A stretch of DNA of 64,000 nt from Herbaspirillum sp. Sphag64 (lineage in GTDB: Bacteria > Pseudomonadota > Gammaproteobacteria > Burkholderiales > Burkholderiaceae_D): positions 1 through 64,000 of the forward strand of contig NZ_JACHYE010000003.1 in NCBI RefSeq assembly GCF_014192645.1, given 5' to 3'. This document shows, in pieces, positions 28,481 to 38,810 of this stretch. A model generated the notes under the pieces. That model worked only from the letters and a program-made list of their open reading frames with translations. It made no database searches and was not told the DNA's origin. The translations under genes and the position numbers were made by a program. Position 1 is the first letter of the stretch, and each line of letters opens with the position of its first letter.

Positions 28481-28701
28481 ACATAGCATTTTTGAGGCGC
28501 TGGGTTAGGCAAATTTCTAGATGCTTATTCCATATACATCTATGAACATTCCAAAAAGTTACTTCGTTTTATAACATCGCGATGCGAATATCGACTCCCG
28601 TTAGTCGTATTTGTAATAAGAACGCCTAAACAAGCCTGATAGATAAGGCTAACAAAGCAATCCCAACCGGCTGCCATGACAGAACTGAAGGAAAGTTGAA
28701 A

Positions 28702-29571
28702 GTGACTGTATCGCTCGCTGCACCCGTGATCCCTGCCAGAAAGACGCCTTTTCGCGTCTTGCCGGGCTTCAGGCTGTCACTCGGGTTCACCTTGTTTTAT
28801 CTGACGCTGATTGTGCTGATCCCGCTATCGGCAATCTTCCTCAAGACCTTCACCATGACCTGGGTGGACTTCGTCGCCGTGGTCACCTCGCCACGGGTGG
28901 TCGCTTCGTATCGCCTCACATTTGGCGCATCGCTGCTGGCGGCGCTCCTGAATGTAGTCTTCGGCGGCATCGTGTCGTGGGTGCTGGTGCGTTATCAATT
29001 CCCAGGTAAGCGCATCATTGATGCGCTGGTCGATTTGCCCTTCGCCTTGCCCACCGCCGTGGCGGGTATTGCGCTGACCACCCTGTATTCGAGCAATGGC
29101 TGGATCGGCCGGTATCTCGAACCACTCGGTATCAAGGTTGCCTTCACCCCGCTCGGCGTGCTGGTGGCGCTGACCTTTATTGGCTTGCCATTCGTTGTGC
29201 GCACGGTACAACCGGTGCTTGAGGATGCTGAGCGCGAGCTGGAGGAAGCTGCAGCCAGTCTCGGTGCCTCAAGGCTGCAAATTTTTTGGCGTGTGATCTT
29301 GCCGACCGTGCTGCCGGCTTTGTTGACCGGTTTTGCGCTCTCGTTTGCACGCGCGACAGGGGAATACGGATCGGTCGTTTTCATTGCCGGCAATATGCCA
29401 ATGGTCTCCGAAATCACGCCGCTATTCATCATCACCAAGCTGGAGCAATACGACTCTGCCGGTGCCACCGCGATTGCGGTGGTAATGCTGGTGGTATCGT
29501 TTGTCCTCCTGCTGAGTATTAACTTGCTGCAGGCCTGGACGCGTCGTCGTGGTCGCGCCGGGAAAGACTGA
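28702..29571 (+). CDS. cysT: sulfate/thiosulfate ABC transporter permease CysT
   Basis: 289 residues from GTG at 28702, placed nine bases after AAGGA; a TTG two codons earlier is too close to the ribosome-binding site. Six membrane segments and the permease loop [31 protein letters not shown] identify CysT (CysU). With CysW it forms the sulfate channel. The 220 bp upstream are A/T-rich and should contain the CysB-responsive promoter, but no site is obvious. Confidence 0.91.
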   Translation: MTVSLAAPVIPARKTPFRVLPGFRLSLGFTLFYLTLIVLIPLSAIFLKTFTMTWVDFVAVVTSPRVVASYRLTFGASLLAALLNVVFGGIVSWVLVRYQFPGKRIIDALVDLPFALPTAVAGIALTTLYSSNGWIGRYLEPLGIKVAFTPLGVLVALTFIGLPFVVRTVQPVLEDAERELEEAAASLGASRLQIFWRVILPTVLPALLTGFALSFARATGEYGSVVFIAGNMPMVSEITPLFIITKLEQYDSAGATAIAVVMLVVSFVLLLSINLLQAWTRRRGRAGKD

Positions 29572-29572
29572 T

Positions 29573-30505
29573 ATGAGCGCTGTTATTGCTGCGGTGCCGA
29601 CGCAATCGACGCCACCGATTCATGCCCCCGCACAACGCGGTCCACGAACCCCCGCCGCCACACTAGAGCCGTTGTGGGTTCGAGTGAGCTTGCTAGTGGT
29701 CGCATTTGCGTTCCTCACCCTGTTCCTGTTTGTTCCGCTGATCGCGGTTTTCTATGAAGGCTTACGCAAGGGCTGGGATGTCTATGTGGCTTCCATCACG
29801 GAAGACGACGCCTGGTCTGCCATCAAGCTGACCTTGCTGACGGCTGCCATTGCCGTACCGCTCAATCTGGTGTTTGGTGTCGCCGCCGCGTGGAGCATTG
29901 CCAAGTTCGAGTTCCGGGGCAAGCAGATATTACTGACCCTGATTGATCTGCCGTTCTCGGTCTCGCCGGTCATTTCCGGCTTGATCTATGTATTGCTGTT
30001 CGGTCTGCAAGGTTACTTCGGCCCCTGGCTACGCGAGCACGATATCAAGATCCTGTTTGCGGTACCCGGCATTGTGCTGGCGACCGTGTTTGTCACCTTC
30101 CCGTTTGTCGCACGCGAACTGATCCCGTTGATGCAGTCGCAGGGCAGTGAAGAAGAAGAGGCCGCACTGGTACTCGGTGCTTCCGGCTGGAAGACGTTCT
30201 GGCATGTCACCTTGCCTAACATTAAATGGGGCTTGCTGTATGGCGTGATTCTCTGTAACGCCCGTGCCATGGGTGAGTTTGGTGCCGTCTCGGTGGTGTC
30301 GGGACATATCCGCGGCGAGACCAATACCATCCCCTTGCAGGTCGAAATTCTCTACAACGAATTCAATATCGTCGGCGCATTCGCAGTGGCTTCGCTCTTG
30401 GCCTCACTGGCCTTGGTGACACTGGCCATCAAGAGTTTTATCGAATGGCGCTTGCATCAGCAGCTATCGGCACAGTCGGCGACTAACCAGCCGCATCAGG
30501 AGTAA
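29573..30505 (+). CDS. cysW: sulfate/thiosulfate ABC transporter permease CysW
   Basis: 310 residues starting one base after the cysT stop. Six membrane segments; permease loop [20 protein letters not shown], preceded by [20 protein letters not shown], the CysW pattern. A 40-residue proline/threonine-rich cytoplasmic N-terminus precedes the first helix, longer than in E. coli. Confidence 0.91.
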   Translation: MSAVIAAVPTQSTPPIHAPAQRGPRTPAATLEPLWVRVSLLVVAFAFLTLFLFVPLIAVFYEGLRKGWDVYVASITEDDAWSAIKLTLLTAAIAVPLNLVFGVAAAWSIAKFEFRGKQILLTLIDLPFSVSPVISGLIYVLLFGLQGYFGPWLREHDIKILFAVPGIVLATVFVTFPFVARELIPLMQSQGSEEEEAALVLGASGWKTFWHVTLPNIKWGLLYGVILCNARAMGEFGAVSVVSGHIRGETNTIPLQVEILYNEFNIVGAFAVASLLASLALVTLAIKSFIEWRLHQQLSAQSATNQPHQE

Positions 30506-30508
30506 GGC

Positions 30509-31579
<1,071 letters not shown>

Positions 31580-31628
31580 CATCTCAGTCAATCCGCTACA
31601 ACACTAGAATAGAAGCAGGACAACGATC

Positions 31629-32558
31629 ATGAATTTTCAACAATTGCGCTCCATCCGTGAAGCTGCTCGCTGCGGCTTCAATCTGACGGAAGTCGCCAAT
31701 GTGCTGTTCACTTCTCAACCAGGTGTGAGTCGGCAGATTCGCGAGCTCGAAGATGAGCTCGGGGTCGAGATTTTTGAACGCAACGGCAAGCGACTGATCG
31801 GCCTGACCGAACCGGGTAAAGGCATTTTGCACATCATCGAACGCTTGCTGCTGGAAGCCGAGAACCTGCGCCACGCGAGTCAGGAATACGCCGGTGAGCA
31901 AAGTGGTACGCTCAGCATTGCCACTACCCATACGCAGGCCCGTTATGTGCTGCCACAGGTGGTGCAAGCCTTCCGCAGCAGCTTCCCGCAGGTACGTATC
32001 GCCTTGCAGCAAAGTGCGCCAGAGCATATTGCCGAGTGGGTGATCTCCGGCAAGGCCGATGTTGGCATTGCGACCGAAGGTCTGAGCCAGTTCAAGGATC
32101 TGGTGTCTTTCCCTTGCTATACCTGGAGCCACGCGGTGGTGGTACCGCAGGGCCATTCGCTATTGAGCCTGTCGCGTTCACTGACGCTGGACGATCTGGC
32201 CGAGCATTCATTGATTACGTACGATGTCGGCTTCACCGGTCGTGGTCACATTGACGCAGCGTTCCGCGATGCCGGTATCGACAAGGATATCGTCCTCACC
32301 GCCATGGATTCAGACGTGATCCAGCAATATGCAGCGCTCGGTCTGGGTGTCGGGATCATCGCCTCAATGGCGGTTGAACAGGGCAAGCATCACGGCTTGC
32401 AAGCCATTGAAGCGTCTCATCTTTTTGCGCCCAACATCACGCGACTTGCGGTGCGTCGCGGTGCTTATCTCAGGGCCTACACTTATGATTTCATTCTGCA
32501 GTTTGCACCATCGCTCAAACGTGGTGACATCATTGCGGCATTGAACGAACAGGTTTGA
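31629..32558 (+). CDS. cysB: LysR-type regulator of sulfur assimilation (CysB family)
   Basis: 309 residues. The N-terminal helix-turn-helix NLTEVANVLFTSQPGVSRQI and the start MNFQQLRSIREAARCGFNLT are those of CysB/Cbl. The effector domain begins SIATTHTQARYVLPQVVQAF, where threonines contact O-acetylserine or sulfate in CysB. CysB activates sulfate and sulfonate uptake genes when sulfur is scarce, so it likely controls sbp, ssu and cysTWA. CysB versus its paralogue Cbl cannot be told apart by eye. Confidence 0.88.
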   Translation: MNFQQLRSIREAARCGFNLTEVANVLFTSQPGVSRQIRELEDELGVEIFERNGKRLIGLTEPGKGILHIIERLLLEAENLRHASQEYAGEQSGTLSIATTHTQARYVLPQVVQAFRSSFPQVRIALQQSAPEHIAEWVISGKADVGIATEGLSQFKDLVSFPCYTWSHAVVVPQGHSLLSLSRSLTLDDLAEHSLITYDVGFTGRGHIDAAFRDAGIDKDIVLTAMDSDVIQQYAALGLGVGIIASMAVEQGKHHGLQAIEASHLFAPNITRLAVRRGAYLRAYTYDFILQFAPSLKRGDIIAALNEQV

Positions 32559-32591
32559 TGTTGTCGTCAGCGGCGTGAAGCAATCCCTGTA

Positions 32592-32620
32592 AAACGGCCC
32601 TCACATAGTGAGGGCCGTTT
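32592..32620. terminator. intrinsic terminator between cysB and the SGNH gene
   Basis: AAACGGCCCTCA, five-base loop CATAG, TGAGGGCCGTTT: a perfect 12-bp stem with A/T flanks between convergent genes, so it can work in both directions. Confidence 0.85.
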
Positions 32621-32653
32621 GCATTCAGGCTATTCATCCCGGCATTGCCAGCG

Positions 32654-33787
32654 TCAGTGCGGCAATGTCCGCAGCAGCAAATCCGCACGCGCCTTGTTGG
32701 CCTGCATCGAAGGATGCTTGTCCAGCGGGCTGAGGAAATACATCATCGGTGTTTGCTCGCTGGTCGGCGCCAAGGTCATATCGATCACCTTGATACCATC
32801 CTGACGCAAGGTATCCATGATTTTTTCGTTTGACCAGTTGGTCCCTTGGAAGAAATCCTGATCCGCCTTGATAAACCCGATCACAAAACTCTGGCCACGA
32901 GCCTGCGAGATCGCCTGCATCTGCTTGATGATGGCCAGATATAAGGCAATTTGCTGGTCCTGCGTGCCGCCATAATGCAGCAGTGTCTTCAGAGACGCCA
33001 CCAGTGCCGAGCGCTTGGTAATGGCATTGCCGCCACAGAAACCATCACGCACCAACTCGCCATTGGGGGCAAGCCGGTAACGCGGCGTACCTGCTGCATA
33101 ACTTGGGATGCAGGCCGAACGATCGGCATGCCACGGTGCCGTCAGCAGGAAGTTGATCTCACCGGTCGGCTTGCGATCACTCTGCATGATTGCCAGCGCC
33201 TGATGCACGCCATAGCCACTGACACCATAATTTTTGACCTCGACATCCTTGCCATCCTGCTGCGCAAAATAGGGCAGGGACTGGTTATCCTGCAAGCCTT
33301 CGCCGAAGGTAAAGGAACAGCCAAAGAAATTGATATGCAGATGTTTTCTGCCATCTAGCGCCACCTTGCCCGGTGTGATCCGGAAGCCATCGGTGCCAAT
33401 CGAGTAGATGACGTCATAGACCACGTTGTCCTTGTCATCGAGCGAGCGCGCCGTGTGTTGGCCCGGACGCGGCTGCGGACCGATATCCGACTTGAACCAG
33501 AAGTCGTTGACGAAGCCGGACGTCGGATCAAAATGGGTTTCCACCTTGATCGGGCTGAACACCGTCAATACTGTTTCGGCAATGGCCAGCGAGACTGTCA
33601 GTGAGGTCAGAAACAGAAACACATTGCGTCCACGCGTCAAGCCAATGGTCATCGCCAGCCAGAGCAGGCCAAGCGACCACAACATCAGGCTGACGTTTTT
33701 TTCATGCAGGCTCAGCGCGCCAGCAACTATCGCTGCCACCAGCGCGATGGCGGCAGACAGCACGCCCCAGGTTTTCTTCGTCATCAT
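32654..33787 (-). CDS. membrane-anchored SGNH/GDSL-like hydrolase
   Basis: 377 residues. Two or three N-terminal hydrophobic helices (about 7-24, 32-50, 56-78) anchor a large extracytoplasmic domain. Block I of SGNH hydrolases is FFGCSFTFGEGL (about 154-165, nucleophile Ser158), block II/III fits NYGVSGYGVHQAL, and the C-terminal D-x-H block is SPLDKHPS (Asp356, His358). Such enzymes add or remove acyl groups on glycans or secondary metabolites. The ATG at 33787 shares one base with the carbamoyltransferase stop codon; an upstream TTG is less likely. It is the last gene of a four-gene cassette. Confidence 0.75.
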   Translation of the reverse strand: MMTKKTWGVLSAAIALVAAIVAGALSLHEKNVSLMLWSLGLLWLAMTIGLTRGRNVFLFLTSLTVSLAIAETVLTVFSPIKVETHFDPTSGFVNDFWFKSDIGPQPRPGQHTARSLDDKDNVVYDVIYSIGTDGFRITPGKVALDGRKHLHINFFGCSFTFGEGLQDNQSLPYFAQQDGKDVEVKNYGVSGYGVHQALAIMQSDRKPTGEINFLLTAPWHADRSACIPSYAAGTPRYRLAPNGELVRDGFCGGNAITKRSALVASLKTLLHYGGTQDQQIALYLAIIKQMQAISQARGQSFVIGFIKADQDFFQGTNWSNEKIMDTLRQDGIKVIDMTLAPTSEQTPMMYFLSPLDKHPSMQANKARADLLLRTLPH

Positions 33788-35625
33788 CAATCCAGTTCGT
33801 AAGCGCCTTCGTAGCTTTGCTTGAGGCCAGGGTCCTGCTCATGTTTGTGCAGCAAACAGTTACCCACGACCAGCATCTCGATCTCGGACCCCATAAAGCA
33901 GCGGAAGGCATCCTCGGGTGTCGACACAATCGGCTCACCGCGCACATTGAAGGAAGTATTGACCACCACCGGGCAACCGGTGAGCGCCTTGAAGCGGCGA
34001 ATCAACGCCGCATAGCGCGGATTGGTATCGGCATGCACCGTCTGGATACGCGCCGAATAGTCTACATGCGTGACGGCCGGCACGGTCGAGCGTGGCACAT
34101 TGAGTTTGTCGATCCCGAACAGTTGCTGCTCTTCATCTGTCATCGCTATCCGCTTTGATGCCGTGACGTCGGCCACCAGCAGCATATAGGGACTATCGGT
34201 GTCGATATCGAACCAGTCCGCCACATCCTCACGCAATACGCTGGGTGCAAACGGACGGAAGGATTCACGATACTTCACCTTTAAATTGAGCAGCTTCTGC
34301 ATCTCCGGCGAGCGCGGGTCGCCCAGAATCGAGCGGCCGCCTAGCGCCCGTGGCCCAAACTCCATCCGTCCCTGATGCCAGCCGAGCGCCTTTCCTTCTG
34401 CCAGACCCTGTGCCGCAGCATTGATGGTCTCATCGTCGCTAAGCGTCGTGAAGCGCGCACCGGCAGCCTGCAGGCGGCGCTCAATGTCGTCCTGGGTATA
34501 GCTGGGACCGAGATAGGAGCCATGCATGGCATCACGTCCCGGCGTCACCTGGCGAGGCTTGTCATGCACCATGTAATAGGCAGACAGCGCAGCACCGACG
34601 GCACCGCCGGCATCACCGGCGGCAGGTTGAATCCAGATATGGTCAAAAATCTTTTCCCGCAGCAGCTTGCCATTGGCCACGCAATTGAGCGCTACGCCAC
34701 CGGCCAGACACAGGTTCTTCATCCCGGTCGATTTCGCAATACCACGCGCCAGACCGATCACCACTTCCTCGGTCACCGCCTGCAACGACGCTGCCAGATC
34801 CATCTCGCGCTGTGTCAAAGGCGATTCAGGCTTGCGCGGCGGCGCGCCAAACAGTTGGTCAAAACGTGCATTGGTCATGGTCAGGCCGGTGCAGTAATTG
34901 AAATACTGCATATCCAGCGCAAAGGAACCATCTTCCTTGATATCAAGCAGATGCTCGCGGATCAGCGCGGCATATTTCGGCGTGCCATAGGGTGCTAGTC
35001 CCATCACCTTGTACTCACCCGAATTGACCTTGAAGCCGAGGTAATAGGTCATGGCTGAATACAACAGCCCCAGCGAATGCGGGAAGTGGATTTCCTTGTG
35101 CACTTCCAGCTTGTTACCACGGCCAATGGCCAGCGAAGTCGTGGTCCATTCACCGACGCCATCCATGGTCAATACGGCCGCTTCCTCAAAGGGGGAAGGG
35201 AAGAAGGCGCTGGCGGCATGGCTCAGATGGTGTTCCGAGAACAGCAAGCGGCTGGCACAATCAAAATCCTTGCCCCACAAGGCTTTGAGCGCATCCTCGA
35301 TCGCCCGTTTCTGAAACAGTTTGTCCTTGAGCCACACCGGCAGCGCTTTGGCAAACGACACAAAGCCACGGGGAGCAAAGGCGAGATAGGTTTCCAGCAG
35401 CCGTTCAAATTTCAGGAAAGGCTTGTCGTAGAAGACCACATGATCAATCTCCGCAGGCAGGCAGCCAGCCTGCTCCAGGCAATAGGCAATCGCCTGCACC
35501 GGGAAGTCCTGATCATGCTTCTTGCGTGTAAACCGCTCTTCCTGGGCTGCAGCAACGATCTCGCCATCGACCACCAGACAAGCTGCCGCATCGTGATAGA
35601 AGGCGGAAATGCCAAGAATCTTCAT
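33787..35625 (-). CDS. carbamoyltransferase (NodU/CmcH/SxtI family)
   Basis: 612 residues from the ATG at 35625; a longer reading is not supported. The N-terminal Kae1-like domain begins KILGISAFYHDAAACLVVDG and holds the metal-site histidines in SEHHLSHAASAFF. The C-terminal domain is marked by MEFGPRALGGRSILGDPR and RESFRPFAPSV. Members transfer a carbamoyl group from carbamoyl phosphate to a hydroxyl of an oligosaccharide or natural product. The gene is embedded between a DUF5989-like peptide and an SGNH hydrolase, the arrangement related to sxtI of saxitoxin clusters. The acceptor is unknown. Confidence 0.9.
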   Translation of the reverse strand: MKILGISAFYHDAAACLVVDGEIVAAAQEERFTRKKHDQDFPVQAIAYCLEQAGCLPAEIDHVVFYDKPFLKFERLLETYLAFAPRGFVSFAKALPVWLKDKLFQKRAIEDALKALWGKDFDCASRLLFSEHHLSHAASAFFPSPFEEAAVLTMDGVGEWTTTSLAIGRGNKLEVHKEIHFPHSLGLLYSAMTYYLGFKVNSGEYKVMGLAPYGTPKYAALIREHLLDIKEDGSFALDMQYFNYCTGLTMTNARFDQLFGAPPRKPESPLTQREMDLAASLQAVTEEVVIGLARGIAKSTGMKNLCLAGGVALNCVANGKLLREKIFDHIWIQPAAGDAGGAVGAALSAYYMVHDKPRQVTPGRDAMHGSYLGPSYTQDDIERRLQAAGARFTTLSDDETINAAAQGLAEGKALGWHQGRMEFGPRALGGRSILGDPRSPEMQKLLNLKVKYRESFRPFAPSVLREDVADWFDIDTDSPYMLLVADVTASKRIAMTDEEQQLFGIDKLNVPRSTVPAVTHVDYSARIQTVHADTNPRYAALIRRFKALTGCPVVVNTSFNVRGEPIVSTPEDAFRCFMGSEIEMLVVGNCLLHKHEQDPGLKQSYEGAYELD

Positions 35626-35626
35626 A

Positions 35627-35776
35627 TCAGAACAGCGTATAGATGAACGGTGCGAGGATCGAGGTCTGCGCAAAAATCAGCAAGGCCCCCAGCAACACCA
35701 TCACCACAATCATTGGCAACAGCCACAGTTTTTTACGCTTGCGCAGAAACGACCACAGTTCGGACAGGAAAGACAT
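35627..35776 (-). CDS. DUF5989-like (SxtK-like) membrane micro-protein
   Basis: A 49-residue protein starting MSFLSELWSFLRKRKKLWLL and ending with the conserved tail LAPFIYTLF. It has one hydrophobic helix (about 18-38) after a basic stretch. This pattern fits the DUF5989/SxtK family, found beside SxtJ-like proteins and NodU-type carbamoyltransferases. The stop lies one base before the carbamoyltransferase ATG, and the start lies eight bases after the SxtJ-like stop. It is too short for many gene finders. The function is unknown; an accessory role to the carbamoyltransferase is inferred. Confidence 0.82.
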   Translation of the reverse strand: MSFLSELWSFLRKRKKLWLLPMIVVMVLLGALLIFAQTSILAPFIYTLF

Positions 35777-35784
35777 GGACCGCC

Positions 35785-36186
35785 TTAAAATTGGTTTTTG
35801 AAAGAAGAAGCATCAGGGCCCGGAGGCGTGCGATCAATCCAGTAGCTCGCTACCTTGCGGCTATTGGCGCGCATTTTTAAGGAGTCGCGTCCCAACAGCC
35901 GCTGAAACAGGCCCACAGGCGTAATGCACAGGAAGAAAATCGCTCCCAATACCACCGGGCTGACAATTTTACCCATCACGTTACCCAGCAGAAACCAGGC
36001 CTTGGTCAACGGCGCAAGCACCCTTGGCAACAGCAGCGCCGCCAGCAAGAACAGCAGTGCCAGTATCAGCAAGGGCAACACGCCCGGACGATGATGATGC
36101 GCCGCACGCAGGCCAAGCCAGGCGAACAGCACGGCAAACATCAAACCAAATTTGCGCTCCGAAGAGAGAGGGAAGAAGGGTTGCAT
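35785..36186 (-). CDS. SxtJ-like membrane protein
   Basis: 133 residues from ATG at 36186. Two hydrophobic hairpins (about 13-27 plus 36-60, and 73-95) are followed by GLFQRLLGRDSLKMRANSRK and the tail SYWIDRTPPGPDASSFKNQF; the SYW...R, PP and SFKNQF elements are the SxtJ family hallmarks. The function is unknown. It is the first gene of the minus-strand cassette ending with the SGNH hydrolase. Confidence 0.8.
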   Translation of the reverse strand: MQPFFPLSSERKFGLMFAVLFAWLGLRAAHHHRPGVLPLLILALLFLLAALLLPRVLAPLTKAWFLLGNVMGKIVSPVVLGAIFFLCITPVGLFQRLLGRDSLKMRANSRKVASYWIDRTPPGPDASSFKNQF

Positions 36187-36467
36187 CAACAAAAATTATC
36201 CTGGTATGCCGTCACACGAAGTTGCTTCGGAAGTTGTCAGCAGTATATCGATACAGGAAATAATTTGAAATTAAACTAGAAGATTTTGTTGTTTAAAAAT
36301 CAATTATTTGCGATATATTTTGAGTATTGTGTCAGGATTTTTACCAACGTCCCAAAACTGCGCAGGAGGTTATCGAGTCACGGCAAGCAGCAGTTCAGAC
36401 CGCATCGCGCGTTATACTGCGGCCCGCCCACTATTGCAGATCGCAGTAAAAGAAAGGACATTCTTCC

Positions 36468-37106
36468 ATGCCGCTCACCTCCAGCGCCCGGCGTGCCAGT
36501 TGTGAACGCTGTCAGCGACCACAGTCGGCCTGCATTTGTCAGTGGATTTGTCCTGTCACGCCACACCATCAGGTACTGGTCTTGCAGCATCCGCTGGAAG
36601 TGAAACAGGCAAAAGGCAGTGGAAGATTGCTACAACTGAGTCTGCAGGGCAGTCAACTGGTGGTTGGTGAACAATTCGATGTGGCGCAATTGCAGGACCT
36701 GCTGTTTGGTGTCTGGCCCGGTGCAGATCAGCCAGTCGAGCGAGTTCAGCCTGTATTGCTATATCCGGAAACCGGGCAAACTGCCTCACCGCCGGTGATG
36801 GTGCCCGCGCAGCAGCGACTCAGATTGGTGATCCTGGATGCGACCTGGCGCAAGAGTCGCAAAATGCTGTATCTCAACCCGATGCTGCAGCAATTGCCAC
36901 GCCTATCCCTACAAAATCCGCCGCCGTCGCACTACCGCATTCGCAAAGCGCATCGGCCGGATCAATTGTCGACGCTGGAGGCAAGCTGTCATGCATTGGC
37001 ACAACTAGAGCAGGGACAGGAGAAGGAGCGTTATCTGCCGCTGCTGCAGGCGTTTGATGGTTTTGTCGGGCAGCAGGCTGCTTATGCTTCCGGCTCACCA
37101 GATTGA
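36468..37106 (+). CDS. tapT: DTW-domain protein, probable tRNA-uridine aminocarboxypropyltransferase
   Basis: 212 residues. The N-terminal cysteine cluster CERCQRPQSACIC (about 12-24) is followed by VLVLQHPLEVKQAKGSGRLL and the DTW motif variant LVILDATWRKSRKML. This matches the YfiP/TapT family, which adds a 3-amino-3-carboxypropyl group from SAM to uridine 47 in tRNA. Stand-alone gene. Confidence 0.86.
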   Translation: MPLTSSARRASCERCQRPQSACICQWICPVTPHHQVLVLQHPLEVKQAKGSGRLLQLSLQGSQLVVGEQFDVAQLQDLLFGVWPGADQPVERVQPVLLYPETGQTASPPVMVPAQQRLRLVILDATWRKSRKMLYLNPMLQQLPRLSLQNPPPSHYRIRKAHRPDQLSTLEASCHALAQLEQGQEKERYLPLLQAFDGFVGQQAAYASGSPD

Positions 37107-37115
37107 GCACGAACC

Positions 37116-37595
37116 TTATCCCTTATCCAACTGCGCTTGCAGATCTAGCGGCAAGCCCGACACCGGTTTGACTTCCTCCATGCAAATCATCGATCGCAGG
37201 CCAGCCACGCCCGGTACCTGCATCAACCGATCCGTGAGGAAGTGCGACAGGCCCTTCAGATCACAGGCGACCACCTTCAGCAGATAGTCGAAGTCCCCCG
37301 AAATGGTGTGACATTCAATGATCTCCGTAAATGCCTTGATCACCTGCTCGACTTCCCGCACCTGCTTGAACTGCGCCCGATCCAGCGACAGGGCAACGTA
37401 GGCAGTCACCTCCAAGCCCACAGAAGAGGGCGCCACCAGCGCTGCATAGCGCCGGATCACACCCTGCTCTTCCAGCATGCGCACCCGGCGCAGACATTGC
37501 GGTGCCGACAGATGGATGCGCTCGGACAATTCGACATTGCTCATGCGCCCATCCTGTTGCAACAGTTCAATGATCTTGATGTCGATTTTATCCAT
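37116..37595 (-). CDS. Lrp/AsnC-family transcriptional regulator
   Basis: 159 residues. Start MDKIDIKIIELLQQDGRMSN and helix-turn-helix ELSERIHLSAPQCLRRVRML are typical Lrp. The RAM domain follows, with AFTEIIECHTISGDFDYLLK. It is divergent (140 bp) from the ornithine cyclodeaminase-arginase pair and probably controls it in response to an amino acid such as arginine or ornithine (inference). Confidence 0.91.
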   Translation of the reverse strand: MDKIDIKIIELLQQDGRMSNVELSERIHLSAPQCLRRVRMLEEQGVIRRYAALVAPSSVGLEVTAYVALSLDRAQFKQVREVEQVIKAFTEIIECHTISGDFDYLLKVVACDLKGLSHFLTDRLMQVPGVAGLRSMICMEEVKPVSGLPLDLQAQLDKG

Positions 37596-37736
37596 GTGAT
37601 TTCTTTAAATATGAAATAAAACTGCATTTTAATAGAATAAATCGCATGATAACGAAAGCATATTTCTATAAATATTCAGTAAAATTTCTTCGTTACCACT
37701 GCCAAGGCAGCTGCGGAAACCTTGCTGCCTCCTATC

Positions 37737-38810
37737 ATGAAGAGCCTCGTTCACTACATCGGTACGCAGGAATTGCAAGCGTTTCTGCGCCATCATCCGG
37801 TACCGCAAGTCATCGACGCGATTGCTGGCTATATCGAATCCGACTACCTGCGCTGGCACGCCTTTGACAAAACAGCCCGTCTGGCCAGCCATAGCAAGAT
37901 TGGCGTGATTGAGCTGATGCCTATTTCGGACGGTCAGCTGTACAGCTTTAAATACGTCAACGGCCATCCCGCCAATACCGCAGCAGGCTTGCTGACCGTG
38001 ACCGCGTTCGGTGTACTGGCCGATGTAGAGACTGGATATCCACGGCTGCTCAGCGAGCTCACCATCACGACTGCCTTGCGCACTGCGGCGACCTCGCTAC
38101 TGGCAGCGCGTGCCATGGCGCGCAAGGGAAGCCGGGTCATGGCCTTGATCGGCAATGGCGCACAGAGTGAATTCCAGGCAATCGCCTTTCACTGCCTGCT
38201 GGGGATAGATGAAATCCGTGTCTTTGATGTCGACCCAGCCGCGACCGACAAGCTATGTGCCAATCTGCGAGCCTATGCCCAGCTCACCGTGCGACGTGCT
38301 GCCAGCGTCGCCGAGGCGGTGCAGGGCGCAGATATTGTCACCACGGTGACCGCCGACAAACGCAACGCGCTCATTGTGACGCCAGAGATGGTCGCGCCCG
38401 GCATGCACTTCAATGCCGTCGGAGGAGATTGCCCCGGCAAGACCGAGTTGCATCCGGCGATTCTGGCGCAGGCAAGGGTGGTGGTAGAGTTTGAGCCGCA
38501 GTCGCGTATTGAAGGAGAATTGCAGCAAATGCCGGCAGATTTTGCCGTCACCGAGTTATGGCAAGTGTTGCATGGGCAAGCCACGGGGCGCGGCAGTGAT
38601 GCGGAAGTGACGGTGTTTGATTCAGTGGGTTTTGCGCTGGAAGATTTTTCTGCCTTGCGTTATCTCGATACCCATCTCTCCGACTATGCGCAGGTGATTG
38701 GCCTCATCCCGCAACTGACCGACCCCAAAAATCTGTACGGTGCGATTGCGCCGCACAGCCCGGCAGTGCGGATACCGGAACTGGTTTCTTTGATCAAGGA
38801 AGTGGAATGA
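37737..38810 (+). CDS. ornithine cyclodeaminase
   Basis: 357 residues, NAD-dependent, mu-crystallin family. The substrate part includes HSKIGVIELMPISDGQLYSF and KYVNGHPANTAAGLLTVTAF; the Rossmann domain begins VMALIGNGAQSEFQAIAF. It converts ornithine to proline plus ammonia. This longer 350-residue type matches the ornithine cyclodeaminase of Pseudomonas and Rhizobium. The stop overlaps the arginase start by four bases, so arginine to ornithine to proline is encoded as one unit. The start is the ATG in front of KSLVHY; a TTG 15 bases earlier is possible. Confidence 0.89.
   Translation: MKSLVHYIGTQELQAFLRHHPVPQVIDAIAGYIESDYLRWHAFDKTARLASHSKIGVIELMPISDGQLYSFKYVNGHPANTAAGLLTVTAFGVLADVETGYPRLLSELTITTALRTAATSLLAARAMARKGSRVMALIGNGAQSEFQAIAFHCLLGIDEIRVFDVDPAATDKLCANLRAYAQLTVRRAASVAEAVQGADIVTTVTADKRNALIVTPEMVAPGMHFNAVGGDCPGKTELHPAILAQARVVVEFEPQSRIEGELQQMPADFAVTELWQVLHGQATGRGSDAEVTVFDSVGFALEDFSALRYLDTHLSDYAQVIGLIPQLTDPKNLYGAIAPHSPAVRIPELVSLIKEVE

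Noticed and set aside
32654-36186. Saxitoxin-type toxin cluster
   Set aside because: Only the carbamoyltransferase and the two small SxtJ/DUF5989-like genes are present; no polyketide synthase, amidinotransferase or other toxin biosynthesis genes lie in the window.
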